64,000 nt of DNA from Primulina eburnea (taxonomy: Eukaryota; Streptophyta; Magnoliopsida; Lamiales; Gesneriaceae): positions 11,242,261-11,306,260 of the forward strand of contig NC_133114.1 of the NCBI RefSeq assembly GCF_022965805.1. Reading direction: 5' to 3'. A model generated the notes under the pieces. The model was not told where the DNA came from. It made no database searches and saw only the letters and a list, made by a program, of their open reading frames with translations. Within the stretch, counting starts at the first letter, position 1. Each line of letters opens with the position of its first letter. The position numbers and the translations under genes are program-made. Below, in pieces: positions 22,641 through 34,198 of this stretch.

Positions 22641-23808
22641 TTCTGTATGTAGATAAAATTGGATAAACGTTGCAGTAGTTAGAGATGATATGAGAGAAAG
22701 CAGTAGCTGAATAACGATAGATATGAAACAGTAAAGGTGAAAAGGTGAAATTTGAAATAGATATACAGCCGTCAAATGAACATAAAGACACGTCTCAGTA
22801 TGTTCTTGGTTGAGTGTTTGAAAAGTATTGCAGAAACTGTCAGATATACGAATGATTTTGAAAATTTTGAAAAATGGCGGGCTGTCCAGACGGTTACTAA
22901 AACAAAATCAGAAGAGGATTTGTCATTTTATGATAAAGTCTGCTGGAAGTTTCAGGGTGCTGAAATATTAGAGCACTTTGACAAAAACCAGCAGACTTGA
23001 AGTTTTATCGAAAAGACAAACATTCTCTCTGTTTTCTGAAAAGGTGTCAAACTCTTAGTCTGACTAAAATACTGTTCCCCCTCGGTAAATGCAATTAATA
23101 AGTGGTCATAATTGCGACAAGTGACTTTTGGCCATCTCTCAATCTGAGCCGTTGAAAATGAACAGTCGCAATCTTGCGATTCGCAAGAGTCTTTGTTCCC
23201 TCTATAAATACCTGCATATCTTGAACGAAGTTAAACAGATGAACTTCAAAAGATGGAAACTCAAGTAAAAAGAGAGTTAGAGTTTGATTCAGGAGTCGAA
23301 GCAAAACTGTTCAGAGAGAAGTTTGAGGATATCCTTATTTTCGTAATGATCCTTGAAATACACTCCTGGAGTTGTAGTTTCCACAGTCAAGCAGATCTGT
23401 TGCTTCGATTGAGTTTGAAATGTAGCATCGATTTCTTCCAGAAGCATGCTAATGCAATAAGAGAGTGCTGGTGGATTGATGATGCTGAAATCCTCTATGA
23501 TGCCCTGTAAGGCATCTAAAAAATACATTAGTGCTGACAAGACCCAAGCTTGCTAGATTCTTTCTAGGCCTTGAGCTTGCTGGATTCTCTTACTGAAGAC
23601 AAAAGCTAAATGTAACGCTACTGGTTAAATAGCATTGAAGATCTACTGTTTTTACTTTTGCATCGTGTAATGTACTGAAATGGTTTCTAATAAAGTTCCA
23701 GTTTACGTATCTGACTTTCCTTCTGCTTTTCTGCAAATATCTTACTGTTAGTTCAATACGATAAATAAGTGAATAAGAATAAAAGTTAACTATGATAACA
23801 GAAAATAA
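22641..23808. other. Pol-ORF3 spacer of element A with short plus-strand ORFs
   Basis: Between the end of pol and ORF3 lie about 1.17 kb without minus-strand coding of clear origin. On the plus strand, antisense to the element, are two ORFs: 22776-23000 (74 aa, with FENFEKWRAVQTVTKTKSEE) and 23253-23510 (85 aa, METQVKRELEFDSGVEAKLF). A good TATA box, tataaata at 23203-23210, lies about 45 bp before the second. An overlapping minus-strand ORF at 23289-23540 is equally open. I recognise none of these products. They may be remnants of an extra gene or chance. Confidence 0.35.
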
Positions 23809-26800
23809 TCAAGTTAAATCTATCAAACCAAGAGAATTACGAAAGTAAGAAAACTTATTTTCTGGTAAGGGTTTCGTGAAGATATCTGTTGTTTGTTGAT
23901 CAGTAGAAACATATTCCAGACGAATGTTCTTCTTCTGCACATGATCTCTAATAAAGTGATGTCTGATGTCTATGTGCTTCGTTCTGGAATGAAGTACTGG
24001 ATTTTGTGTGATTGCAATTGCACTGGTATTGTCACAGAATATAGGTGATTCGGAGGCTTGAATCCCATAGTCTCTTAACTGTTGTTGAATCCACAGTATT
24101 TGAGAGCAGCAGCTTCCAGCAGCCAGATATTCTGCTTCTACAGTAGATGTGGCTATGGAAGTCTGTTTCTTGCTAAACCAGGATATCAGCCTATCACCAA
24201 GAAATTGACAAAACCCACTTGTGCTTTTTCGGTCTAGTTTGCAACCTGCATAATCAGCATCTGAATATCAAATAAGATTTAGCGATGAATCATTGGGATA
24301 CCATAAGCTGACATTTTGAGTTCCTTTCAAGTACTTCAAAATACGTTTAGCAGCAATATAATGAGATTGTTTGGGGTTAGATTGAAATCTAGCACAAATG
24401 CAAACAGCAAACATGATATCTGGTCTACTGGCAGTTAAATATAATAATGAACCAATAATACCTCGATACTGAGTTACCTCTACTGGAATACCACTTTCAT
24501 CTTTATCAAGCTTAATAGATGAGCTCATTGGAGTAGAAGCAGCAGAGCAATCTTCCATTCCAAACTTTTTCAGAAGCTCTTGGTGTACTTGGCTTGATTT
24601 ATAAAGATTCCAGTCTCTGATTGCTTAATCTGTAATCCTAGGAAGAATGTTATTTCTCCCATCATACTCATTTCGAATTTATCCTGCATCAATTTTCCAA
24701 ACTTTGCACATAATTTGGGGTTAGTTGACCCAAAAATAATATCATCAACATAGATATGTACTAAAAGAATGTGCTTATTCTTGACTAGAGTAAATAAAGT
24801 TTTATCTACTGCTCCAATGGTAAAATCATGATCAATAAGAAATTGTGATAGAGTGTCATACCATGCTCTAGGTGCCTGTTTTAGACCATATAATGCTTTG
24901 TGTAATTTAAATACATGATGAGGAGAGAAATGATCGATAAAACCTGGAGGTTGTTCGACATATACTTCTTCTTGTAAGAGACCATTTAGAAAAGAACTTT
25001 TCACATCCATTTGATATACTTTGAAATTCTTGAAAGCAGCAAAGGCTAAGAATATTCTGATTGCTTTGAGCCTTGCTACTGGTGCATAAGTCTCATCAAA
25101 GTCTATGCCTTCTTCTTGTCTGAAGCCTTGAGCTACCAATCTAGCTTTATTTCTCACCACTGTGCCTTCTTCATTGAGTTTGTTTCTGAATACCCACCGA
25201 GTTCCAATGACAGCTTGGTGAGATGGTCTAGGTACTAGAAACCAAACTTCATTACGTTTGAATTGATTCAGCTCTTCTTGCATGGCTTCAATCCAACTAG
25301 GATCCAGAAGAGCTTCTTCAATTTTCTTTGGTTCATCCTGAGATATAAAAGCAGCATGCATGTATTCATTAAGTATTTGCCTTCTGGTTCTCAAAGGCGC
25401 TGCTGGATTACCAATAACCAATGATGGAGGATGAGATTTTCTCCAGATAAACGGATTTAATTAGACATCTTCCTGATTTGATATGTTAAGATTGTCTTCT
25501 ACAGAACCAGTAGTAGGTTCTTGAACATCTTCTGCTGGTATTGGTAGATCCAAGTTCTGTACTTCTGGTTCCACTATTGGTATGTCTGGTTCTGGATTTT
25601 GAAGATCCTTGGTATTTGCTTCTACATCATCTTCACTGTCAATTTCCAAGTGAATCATGTCTAACATGTTACTTAAATCAGATATGTTAGAAATTTCAGC
25701 ATTGATGTCTTCATCGAAGACAACATGAATCGATTCTTCAACATTAAGAGTTCTATTGTTGAAGATTCTAAAAGCTCTGCTTACAGCAGAGTAACCAAGA
25801 AATATTCCAGCATCTGATTTTGAGTCAAATGCAGTCAAATGATTTTTGCCATTATTTAGCACGAAGCATTTGCAACCAAACACATGAAAATAAGATACGT
25901 TGGGCTTCTTCCCTTTCCATATTTCATACGGAGTCTGGTTGTGTCTTTTGTTGACCATAGATCTGTTTTGCGTGTAACAAGCAGTATTGATTGCTTCAGC
26001 TCAGAAGCGCTGAGAAATGTCTGCATCTGCTAGCATTGTTCTAGCTGCTTCTTTTAGAGTTCTATTTCTCCTCTCAGCTACTCCGTTTTGTTGAGGTGTT
26101 CTGGCAGCTGAATATCCATGATGAATCCCCTGCTCATTCAAATATAACTCAAGATACTTGTTAGTGAACTCAGTGCCCCGATCACTTCTGATTTTGATGA
26201 TGGTAGTAGATTTTTCATTTTGAATCCTTTTCAGAAGCTTGATAAAAAGGCTACTGGTTTGATCTTTTCCTGCGAGAAATATTACCCAAGTGAATCTAGA
26301 GAAATCATCAATAACAACAAGAGTATATTTCATTCCCCCTAAGCTCATGATGGGGATAGGACCAAAAAGATCCATGTGCAGTAGTTCCAGACATCTTGAA
26401 GTTGATTTGCTATCTTTGGTCTTGAAACTGGATCTTATTTGTTTCCCAAGCTGACAAGCAGAACAAACATGATTTTTAACAAAATTAATATCAGGTAATC
26501 CATCAACCATATTCTGCTTCTTGAGATAATTGATTGACTTGAAATTCAGATGATTCAATTTCTTGTGCCATAGCCAGTGTTTATTGCTAAGAGAAGCAAC
26601 TAAGCATGTAGGAGTATTGACATGATTTGAGTTCCAGGAGACTCTGTAAGTGTTGCCTTCTCTCTTTCCGGTTAACACAGTAGTTTCAGCAGAATCTCTA
26701 ACTATGCACGAATGCTTCTGAAAAGCTACAGAATAACCATTATCACATAGTTGACTAATGCTGATAAATTGTAACAAAGATTGTCAACTAGTAACACGTC

Positions 26801-27418
26801 ATTAATAGTGATGTTACCATGGATAATCTTACCCTTACCCATGGCTCTACCTTTTGAGTTGTCTCCAAAAGTTATCTTTGGTCCAGTACAAATCACTATC
26901 TCAGAAAGTAGGTTTTTCTATCCAGTCATGTGTCTGGAACAACCACTGTCCAGATACCATGTAGAGTTACTAATTTCTGCTTCCTTCTGTTGTTCCTGCA
27001 AACACAAATTTTAGTATCTGGTACCCAAATCTATTTGGGTCCAAGCCTTATCAGTCCTTTGGGAACCCACATTTGTACAATTCTTGGTGACTTTGTACTT
27101 CGGGTATCCAAAGATGTGTGTGCAACAGAAGGTCTGTTATTTCTAACAGTATGCATATCAAAATGTTGTTCTTCCCTTCTGTTTCTGTTTTCCAGTCTGT
27201 ATCTCTTCTGAACAGGTTTAGAGTTGTAGTACTGGTAGTTTTTAACCTTCATAGGATGTTGTCTTCCAGAGTTGAATTCTTTTCTGAATCTAGAACTCTG
27301 GTCAACTTTTTCCTTAGGTTTAACGTAACCCAGACCATAGTGCATTCTTCTGTCGTCAGATTTACATTCCTTTCAACTGAGGCAGTAGGTACTTCTGGTT
27401 CTTGTACCACACTGGATT
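23809..27418 (-). pseudogene. pol: Pol of SIRE-type element A (protease, integrase, RT, RNase H), frameshifted
   Basis: Reading down the minus strand: a Gag-Pol linker (27031-27400); the protease site LDSGCSRHMTG near 26930-26960, followed at once by a TAG; the integrase zinc finger (LWHKKLNHLNF...CSACQLGKQ) and core (LLHMDLFGPI, VVIDDFSRFTW, RSDRGTEF) at 26001-26770; the integrase tail (QTPYEIWKGKKPNVSYF); RT at 24570-25420 with [26 protein letters not shown] and catalytic YVDDIIFGS; and RNase H at 23809-24558 with SDADYAGC, VEAEYLAA and TKHIDIRHHFIRD. Frames change near 27400, 26770, 26000, 25440, 24570 and 24270, so several small indels and stops separate otherwise recognisable domains. 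The final stop is at 23809-23811. Confidence 0.9.
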
Positions 27419-29056
27419 TCACAAAGTGAATGTATTTCCTTTGCATATTTCCAGTGTTGGCTTAATATTCGTTTCAGAAGTGCCTTCATTATTACAAAAA
27501 CCGAGACCACTCCTATCTCCTGACTGTTTTTGTAATTCTTGCATCTTTTCCAATGAAACAGAAGACTTGTTCCAAGCATTCACCAGTAGCGACAACTTCT
27601 GGTTTTCAGAAAGCACCTTCTGGTAATCTGCTTTGGCTCTTTCATTCTCAGTTATTAATTTACTCATCTTAACTTGTAAATCATTGCAGCTGTCTACTTG
27701 CAAGCAAGTTAACTTACTGTTCTGATTCTTTAAGTTCTGATTTTCAATCTTAACTTCTTCAAATGATTGAGAAAGTCTGGAATACTCTTTTATCATTTCA
27801 TGTAGTGCATCATTCAAATCAGTTCGTGTAAATTCATTAGAGTCAAAATCAAATACCTCTCCAGATGTCGAGGTTGAGTCATTGTCCGCCATTAGACATT
27901 TGACTTCTTCTGCATCACTATCACTGGAATGACTTTCTGAGTCAGATGACTCAGAACTAGACTCCGCCCACTTAGATTTGCTTTCTTCGGCAATCATCGC
28001 TTTTCGATCTCTTCTGGACTTTTTGTCATTCTTCTTGTGATCCTTTCTCTTTTGATCATCCTTCTTTGGTTTAGGACAATCAGCAATGAAGTGACCTATC
28101 TTTCCACAGTTAAAGCATCCCATATCACCAGATGGTGAATATTTCTTGAAGTTGCGATTGGGACCCTGATAGGTTCGATGGTTCTTCTTCATGAACCTGG
28201 AGAATTTATTTACAAATAAGGACATAGCGTCACTACTGATTTGGTCAGCAGTCTTCTCCAATGTATTGTCAATGATTACGGTCGGTAATGCCTGAGGTAC
28301 AAATGCAGCAGCAGTAGAAGAGGTAGAGGCAGTAGCAGTAAAAGCAGTAGCAGTAGCAGTAGCAGCAAGAGCCTTGGTAGGTAGGCTTGAAGGCTCTTCT
28401 CCACTTCTCACTTCCAATTCGAACTCGTAGGCCTTTAGATCTGCAAATAAGTCGTGCAGTTCCAATTTGTTCAAGTCTTTGGATACTCTCATAGCCATTG
28501 TTTTAACATCCCATTCTCTGGGTAAGGCTCTCATCACCTTGAGGGCTATTTCTCTGTTGCTATGCTCTTTACCCAGAGCAGCTAGCTCATTGACCAGGCT
28601 ACTGAATCTTTCATCGAACTCATTTAGAGTTTCACCAGCTCTCATTTTCAGATTTTCAAACTTCTGCATTGCTACAGACAGTTTGTTTTCTTTCGTTTGC
28701 TCATTTCCTTCACATATCTGGATGAGCTTTTCCCAAATATCCTTTGCAGTAGAACACATTTTAATCTTGCTGAAAGTGATCTTGTCGAGAGTTTTATACA
28801 ATATATCCTTCGCCACATTATCAAGATTGGCCTTTTTCTTATCTTCACTGGTCCATTCACTTCTTGATTTTTCGACCATCTGTGGTGCACCGTCAGTAAC
28901 AGTAACAGCTGTGTTAGGCTTTAAGATTTTCAGTGGACCATCTGTGATGACATACCACATGTCATCATCTTGTGCTGCAAGATGAGCTTGCATTCTTATC
29001 TTCCAGTCATCAAAATCTTCCTTAGAGAACATAGGGATCTTGCTGAAGTGTGCCAT
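27419..29056 (-). CDS. gag: Gag of SIRE-type element A
   Basis: 545 residues from ATG 29056 (MAHFSKIPMFSKEDFDDWKI). A longer open frame upstream starts only with TTG and runs into the primer site, so I prefer this ATG. The N-terminal half is the copia Gag domain, with LWEKL-like motifs such as DIWEKLIQICEGNEQTKENK and the LRAL-like VMRALPREWD. An Ala/Thr-rich linker follows, then one zinc knuckle CFNCGKIGHFIADC near residue 320, a Lys-rich stretch, a Ser/Glu/Asp-rich acidic block, and a predicted coiled coil (residues about 430-510, EEVKIENQNLKNQNSKL). The coiled-coil extension is typical of the SIRE lineage. The frame runs off at 27419 by a shift; pol continues in another frame. Confidence 0.9.
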   Translation of the reverse strand: MAHFSKIPMFSKEDFDDWKIRMQAHLAAQDDDMWYVITDGPLKILKPNTAVTVTDGAPQMVEKSRSEWTSEDKKKANLDNVAKDILYKTLDKITFSKIKMCSTAKDIWEKLIQICEGNEQTKENKLSVAMQKFENLKMRAGETLNEFDERFSSLVNELAALGKEHSNREIALKVMRALPREWDVKTMAMRVSKDLNKLELHDLFADLKAYEFELEVRSGEEPSSLPTKALAATATATAFTATASTSSTAAAFVPQALPTVIIDNTLEKTADQISSDAMSLFVNKFSRFMKKNHRTYQGPNRNFKKYSPSGDMGCFNCGKIGHFIADCPKPKKDDQKRKDHKKNDKKSRRDRKAMIAEESKSKWAESSSESSDSESHSSDSDAEEVKCLMADNDSTSTSGEVFDFDSNEFTRTDLNDALHEMIKEYSRLSQSFEEVKIENQNLKNQNSKLTCLQVDSCNDLQVKMSKLITENERAKADYQKVLSENQKLSLLVNAWNKSSVSLEKMQELQKQSGDRSGLGFCNNEGTSETNIKPTLEICKGNTFTL

Positions 29057-29083
29057 TTGTTGTACTTTTTCACAAACAAAAAT

Positions 29084-29100
29084 AACCTGCTCTGATACCA
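29084..29100 (-). other. Primer-binding site of element A (tRNA-iMet)
   Basis: On the minus strand TGGTATCAGAGCAGGTT lies 2 bases from the 5' LTR, matching the 3' end of initiator methionine tRNA. It fixes the orientation of A. Confidence 0.9.
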
Positions 29101-29102
29101 AT

Positions 29103-30110
29103 TGTTGGGGATCGAAGTTGAGTTTAGAGGGGGGGTGAATAAACTCTACTCGTTTTTCGTTCTGATGAGGTACTAAAATCCTGTTAAGGATAGTAGTTGA
29201 TCTTGTGCGTATACTTTCACCTGATTACCATATAACGTGCGGAAACAATCTGATGAAGTAGTTTGAAAAACAGTATAACAGTAGGCAGCAGTTGTTTATG
29301 GAAGTTCGAAGATAAACTCTTCTACGTCTCCCCTTCTTCTGTTTCCAGAAGGTATAACTAAAAGAATTTGGATATTACAGTACAACTCTTGTACACACCC
29401 ACTTCAGAAGGACTTACACTTCGGCCTGCTGAAACTCTTAGTTTCTCAACTCACGAGAATACGAAACACAAAGTTCTGAAAAGACTCTTTTCAGATTACA
29501 GACTCTTCTTGATAAAGTATAAATGATATAAAGATTGTGAAGAGTGTAAGAATCAGTAGCACAAGATGATCTTCGAAAGATCGGATATTTGCTATGAAGC
29601 GTGTGCTACTTTTCTTTGTGTTGAACTTTTGATTGCTCAAGGAATTTCGATATGCGTCTGATAAGAGAGAAGCTTTGTTCCTTGAAGAATGATAATAAGC
29701 GAAGTGTCCTGTCGAACAAGGATTTGATCCAAGTATATATAATCGACTGAGTTCAACGTTCACAATCAGATGTCTTCAGATAACTGATACAATCAGCTTT
29801 ATTACCGAAAGAAGTTCCTGCAGAAAAGCTATAAAACAATCAGTCTTGTTTTAGACTTAATTGGGTAAAGTGCATTAAATGACTCCGTATAGTATTTAAT
29901 GCTGCAATTAATACTAGTACTAGGAACTCTTTAACGGTAACAATTAAGATAGCAACGTTAGAAAACGTTCTCTACTGGTTTTGTATTATTATCCCTTTCT
30001 ACTGGTTTAGTTATAGTAGATCAGCAGCTACTGATAAGTTATTCTATTGTTCTGGTCTGCTGGTCTACTGGTCTTAGTTATCATCGCCACAATAAAATTC
30101 ATGTCTAACA
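29103..30110 (-). repeat. 5' LTR of element A
   Basis: About 98% identical to 9443-10452, and the upstream LTR in element orientation. On the minus strand a TATA-like tatatata at about 29734-29743 could be its promoter. It ends in gtctaaca before the gtgat duplication. Small ORFs such as 29491-29763 and 30047-30265 are not genes. Confidence 0.92.
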
Positions 30111-30115
30111 GTGAT
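30111..30115. repeat. Target-site duplication of element A, right copy (gtgat)
   Basis: Matches 9438-9442. Confidence 0.92.
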
Positions 30116-30559
30116 TTAGACTATAATCAAGGAAACTCAGTAAAAATTGTTGTACTTAATGAAGTTTTTCATCATTTGAATAATATTTTTCTTAAATTAC
30201 ATATATTATTCACGGTCAATTTAGTTTCCATTTACGTTTTAAATACACATTTAAAATTATCATAATATCCATCCAATATGAAACGTCTGCTATTCGTTTT
30301 ACTTAAAAAGTATTAGAAATATTTTTCCTAATTCAAATTGGCCGAACCACTTAAATAAATATATAAAAAAATTTCACAATTTTAAAATAAAACAACCAAC
30401 TAGTATTTGAAAACTCAAAGGAAATCGTCAAAACATGAAATCGTTAAACGTCTTTCCAAACCTAAAAATCAATAATTTGAAAAGTATAGCCCATACTAAA
30501 CCTCTCAAAGAGCATAAATAAATAGTATTAAAAATCTTTAACGTAAATCATAAACGCAA
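30116..30559. other. AT-rich flank of element A
   Basis: This is the continuation of the sequence interrupted at 9437. It has no ORF, RNA gene or repeat that I can support. Confidence 0.45.
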
Positions 30560-32049
30560 AATCATAAGTGCGGAAAAGTAGAAGCGCTAGTCCTCGGCTC
30601 ATGTGCACCTCCAGTCCAGTCAAATCAGTCATCCAAGCCTACCTCAACATCATTATCATACTCACCTGCATCAATCACATCTAGTGAGTCTAAAAACTCA
30701 ACACATCATATTCTTGATACCAAATAATACCTATAAAACCACAAGCAACAGTGAAAATACTTTTACGTAAAAATAACATTTTTATGACATGCATAAACTT
30801 CAAAACATGAACATTTTCATATCATCCTCAACATATTAATATACATATTATCATCAGCATATATGTATTCTTTTTTCCTTTTCGTTGAATTCAGATCGTT
30901 AATAGTGACATTCGTGTTCATCTACGTCTACGTGTTGGGCGATGGATCCATCTACATGTAACCAAAGTACTGGGCGATAGGGACATCAGCAACACTCTCA
31001 CCGGTAAACTGAGCATTGGCCTTACGTATTAACATATCATCGTATACATATTCGTACCCACGGAAATACGATCGTCGGGCTCCCACTGGGACCGTCACCC
31101 TCACGATATCTCCAACATATCATCGTATTAATCACAATTAAATCACTTCCCTCAATGATTCATATTCTCATCACTTTATAAAATTTAAACATGCATATAA
31201 CGTTTTTCTTTTTAAACCAAGCATGTAACATATATCTTTTAAATGTCCATATTAAATCATAAAAATCCATAAACATTTTAAAAATAATATTTTAACATAT
31301 AAATATCCATGAACATTTAAATAATCATAATAACATATAAAACAACAATCAGAGCACTGCCATGACGTTTTACTAATTTTCGGGTGTAAAATTATTGTTT
31401 TGCCCTAGACTTAAAATTTAATGTTTTTGACATTTTCTTACTTCTATTGACTCTAACATGTCCCAAATAAGTATTTAAGCTTACATGAATTTTCTCATAT
31501 TTATATTTAGCTTAAATAGAGGACTTTTAATTTATTCTTTAAATATAACATATTACTGCGTTTTAATCCCGAATTAAAACAAACCTTAATATAAAATTCC
31601 CAAATTAAAAACTTAGACTTATAATAATTATTTTAGCTTAAATATAATTTTCCATAATTTTTTTCAGCATAAACTAGGCGTTTCAATTAATTAACGTTTC
31701 GTGCGACGATTAAATCATGGATAAATCCAAAACTTATTATTTTGATCCCAAACTTTAAGCATAACATTTTTATTATTTATTCTACAATTGTGAGCCATGA
31801 ACCATCCCCATGGACCCATGGTTCCAATTTTAGCTTTTTAATTTTCGAGTTTGACACCTTATCGAACCACCCGAGCCATCTCTCAATTTACTCGAGCCAA
31901 ACCCGAGCCAACCCACCTAGGCACCCTACTGACCGGCCCTAGACCATATAACATGACCCTAACTTGCTCAAACCCTGCTGAAACTTGACCCACATTTCTA
32001 CATGTGTGTGTGCGTGTGTCATCCATAAATCTTCGTGTTGTTCTTCGGT
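30560..32049 (-). repeat. Probable degraded gypsy LTR or fragment (minus strand)
   Basis: No coding potential. The order of features resembles a Tekay-type LTR read backwards: ctcatgtgcacctccagtcc and a gtgagtctaaaaactcaac segment near 30600-30710, a gggctcccactgggaccgtc block near 31078-31098, and a gtgtaaaattattgttttgc segment near 31384. The D LTR has a comparable series at 58070-58260. Ends are not defined, and no internal region is attached. The call rests on pattern memory. Confidence 0.4.
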
Positions 32050-32248
32050 CATTTATTCTATCTTTCAATCAATTTATTTCTAAAACTGTAATTAGTTAAA
32101 CTGATTGTCAACGAGTGACAAGATTCCTAAGTTTCAGTTTATCACAAAACTGACACTTCATTTGAAAAGGTTATAAAAATCGTGAGTGTTTATTCAACAC
32201 CCCCCCCCCCCTTCTAAGTACCTTTCAACCAATCAACCGATCCTAACA
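32050..32248 (-). repeat. Fragment of a SIRE-type copia LTR start (minus strand)
   Basis: On the minus strand it begins TGTTAGGATCGGTTGATTGG and has a G12 run followed by tgttgaataa, the same layout as the LTR start of A (tgttgggg... gggggg tgaataaa) but a different sequence. The inner end is lost. It abuts the truncated LTR of H at 32248/32249 without a visible duplication. Confidence 0.5.
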
Positions 32249-32612
32249 ATTACATTATTTTGATTTGAATCATATTGATAGAGTTTCTTTTTCAACTTTT
32301 CAAAGCTTGGCTTTGTATACACCTTTGTGTGTTTCTCAAATCAAACTCATCAAAGTTTAATACTTTGTGGCGTTTGTCGATTGTTCTTCAATCGGATTGT
32401 CAAAGACGAGTTCTTTGAAGGTTCGCTTGAATTCCAATTGTTTATCTTCGTTAATATTTATTGCTAAATTCTTCGTAATTTATAGGTGAATATTACAACC
32501 TTACTTTTGTCAAAAAGATCGGGACAACACAACTGTTTCTTATTTTCATCGAATCGATGGCATGACTCTGATTTTAGCGTGTTTGCTTTTCGTGGTTTGA
32601 AGAATCGCATCA
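32249..32612 (+). repeat. 5' LTR of element H, truncated
   Basis: Begins within the LTR (attacattattttgatttg, compare 44616) and ends gaatcgcatca. Its first ~300 bp are missing, replaced by the copia LTR fragment. Confidence 0.8.
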
Positions 32613-32614
32613 TT

Positions 32615-32626
32615 TGGTATCAGAGC
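32615..32626 (+). other. Primer-binding site of element H
   Basis: tggtatcagagc, the tRNA-iMet complement, lies 2 bases after the LTR. Confidence 0.85.
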
Positions 32627-33330
32627 TTTAGGTTCTCTTTGTTCAAGTAAGTTTATCCTTTTTATTATCAGATCTTTGTTTATCCTTTGTTTGTTATCAG
32701 ATCTGTTTTATCTTGTCGTTATTCGTCTTTCGTGAATATTTGATTTTCAAAATCTTGTGATTTTTTTTCTTATTTTTCGTGTGCACAAAGAATCCAAAAA
32801 AAAAAAGAGTAAAAAAATTCCGAAATTTTGCCATAAATTGGTTTTGGTATTTTGTTCTATTATCTTGTGGGAGCCATATTCAAGTCTCTGACAATCAAAA
32901 AAAATATTATTGTGCTATTATTTGGCATTGTAACTTGTTCCTTTTTGTGAGTCATGTTCAAGCGACTTTCACAATCAAAAAAATATATTTCAAATTTCTT
33001 GTATTACGCAGTCCGTGTAAGTCAGTTTGCAAGTGTCATGAAGTTTGAACTTGTGAGTTTGATGCGCACAAGCTACAAAGCCTGAAAAGCATACCCTACG
33101 AGAGAATTCTCAAAATCGAGTGAAATACTTGAGGGCGAGTGTTTATTTCTTGGAGTGACGTGTGAGTTTTTGTAGTGAGGACAAAAAAAAAGAGTAAAAA
33201 AAGAAGAGAGTCGAGTGAATATTCATTGGAGTGACCAATGAGGATTCGTGGTCAGGAAACTTTATCTTTTATTGTTTTATATTAACATTTTCTTGCAGGT
33301 ATAAAGATTGACAAACTTCAATTTCAAACA

Positions 33331-33973
33331 ATGTTAGGAAGGTTGGATAGAATGTGGGAGAAGGAGTTTCAACCTCTACGTGAGAGGTATAGGGGTTGTG
33401 AAGAAGAGGAGATGCATGATAGGCAAGATGATGAGAATAGGTGAGGTAGAATATTTGAAGGGAATAGAGCGTTGCATTTGGATAGTGATGATGATTGGCG
33501 ATGTAAGGATAATAGAGGAGTAGGCAGAAAAAGTGAACGTGATGTGCCTAGGGAGTTTTTGACATCCACTTGGCGGAGGAGCTTGGGAGAGAAAATCAGT
33601 GCTAGGCCAAAGAAGGGGTCAAGGCGTGAAGGAAGCAAATATGAATATCAAGGTACATTTAAAAACTTGTGATATTATATGTTGTTGGCGTTTAGAAGTT
33701 GGGCATGATATTAGCCAATGTCCACGTCAGTAGGTGACGGTAGTAAATTTGACAGCTCAGCTTGAATCTCAAGTGGAAGTTGATGGTGTAGTTGAATCTG
33801 AATCTGAAGTTGAGGCCGTAGTTGAACTCGAAATTGAAGTTGAGGCTAGCGTTGATGATTATGTTATTCCACTAGTTAGTGAGTTGAATGTTGTTGAACA
33901 AAATACAGTGGGGACTGAATCATTAGGTGGGGAAGAAGTGCCTAATTTGTCTACTATGGAGGAGGAGAATAGG
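33331..33973 (+). pseudogene. Gag remnant of element H
   Basis: ATG 33331 opens MLGRLDRMWEKEFQPL, which stops at 33442. Charged Arg/Asp-rich sequence continues in another frame to 33672. At about 33665-33735 a broken zinc knuckle can be read (CCWRLEVGHDISQCP, where the family has C-F-K-C...GH...QCP). An acidic Val/Glu-rich stretch (33734-33973, VESESEVEAVVELEIEVE) then matches the linker before protease. The capsid core seems deleted. Element C interrupts the frame at 33974. Confidence 0.6.
33969..33973. repeat. Target-site duplication of element C, left copy (atagg)
   Basis: atagg precedes the left LTR and follows the right LTR at 42854-42858. Confidence 0.93.
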
Positions 33974-34198
33974 TGTAATGCCCGAGAATTTAATTACCGT
34001 AATCCGAAACGATTTGGGTATAATTACCGTAATCTGGAATTAATCTGAAATGATTTATTGAATTAATTGCGGTAAATATAGACGGAACAGACTAGCCGGA
34101 AAAGACGGAAAAATACACGAAAGGTGTGCGAGGGAGCTACCATGCGCGCACATGCGCGATATAGTGCGCGAGCAGGCGCGCATCGGGCAGAAGACCCC

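Larger units (their letters stand above)
9443..30110 (-). mobile_element. Element A: complete SIRE/Maximus-type Ty1/copia retrotransposon, split by element B
   Basis: Two about 1.0-kb LTRs (9443-10452 and 29103-30110) flank, on the minus strand, a primer site, gag, pol in copia order (protease, integrase, RT, RNase H), a spacer and a large third ORF, then a purine tract. Both ends carry gtgat. Without the 9.25-kb insertion of B and one TSD copy, A is about 11.4 kb, normal for this lineage. LTRs differ at about 21 of 1008 sites by my count. Gag is intact, but pol has several frameshifts and stops, and ORF3 has two stops plus the insertion, so A is not autonomous. Confidence 0.92.

Noticed and set aside
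28467..28985. 172-aa plus-strand ORF
   Set aside because: It lies exactly opposite the intact gag of element A and has no features of its own; a shadow frame.
33734..34048. 104-aa ORF ending in element C
   Set aside because: The frame starts in the gag linker of H and its last residues are read from the LTR of C, so it is a chance fusion across an insertion boundary.
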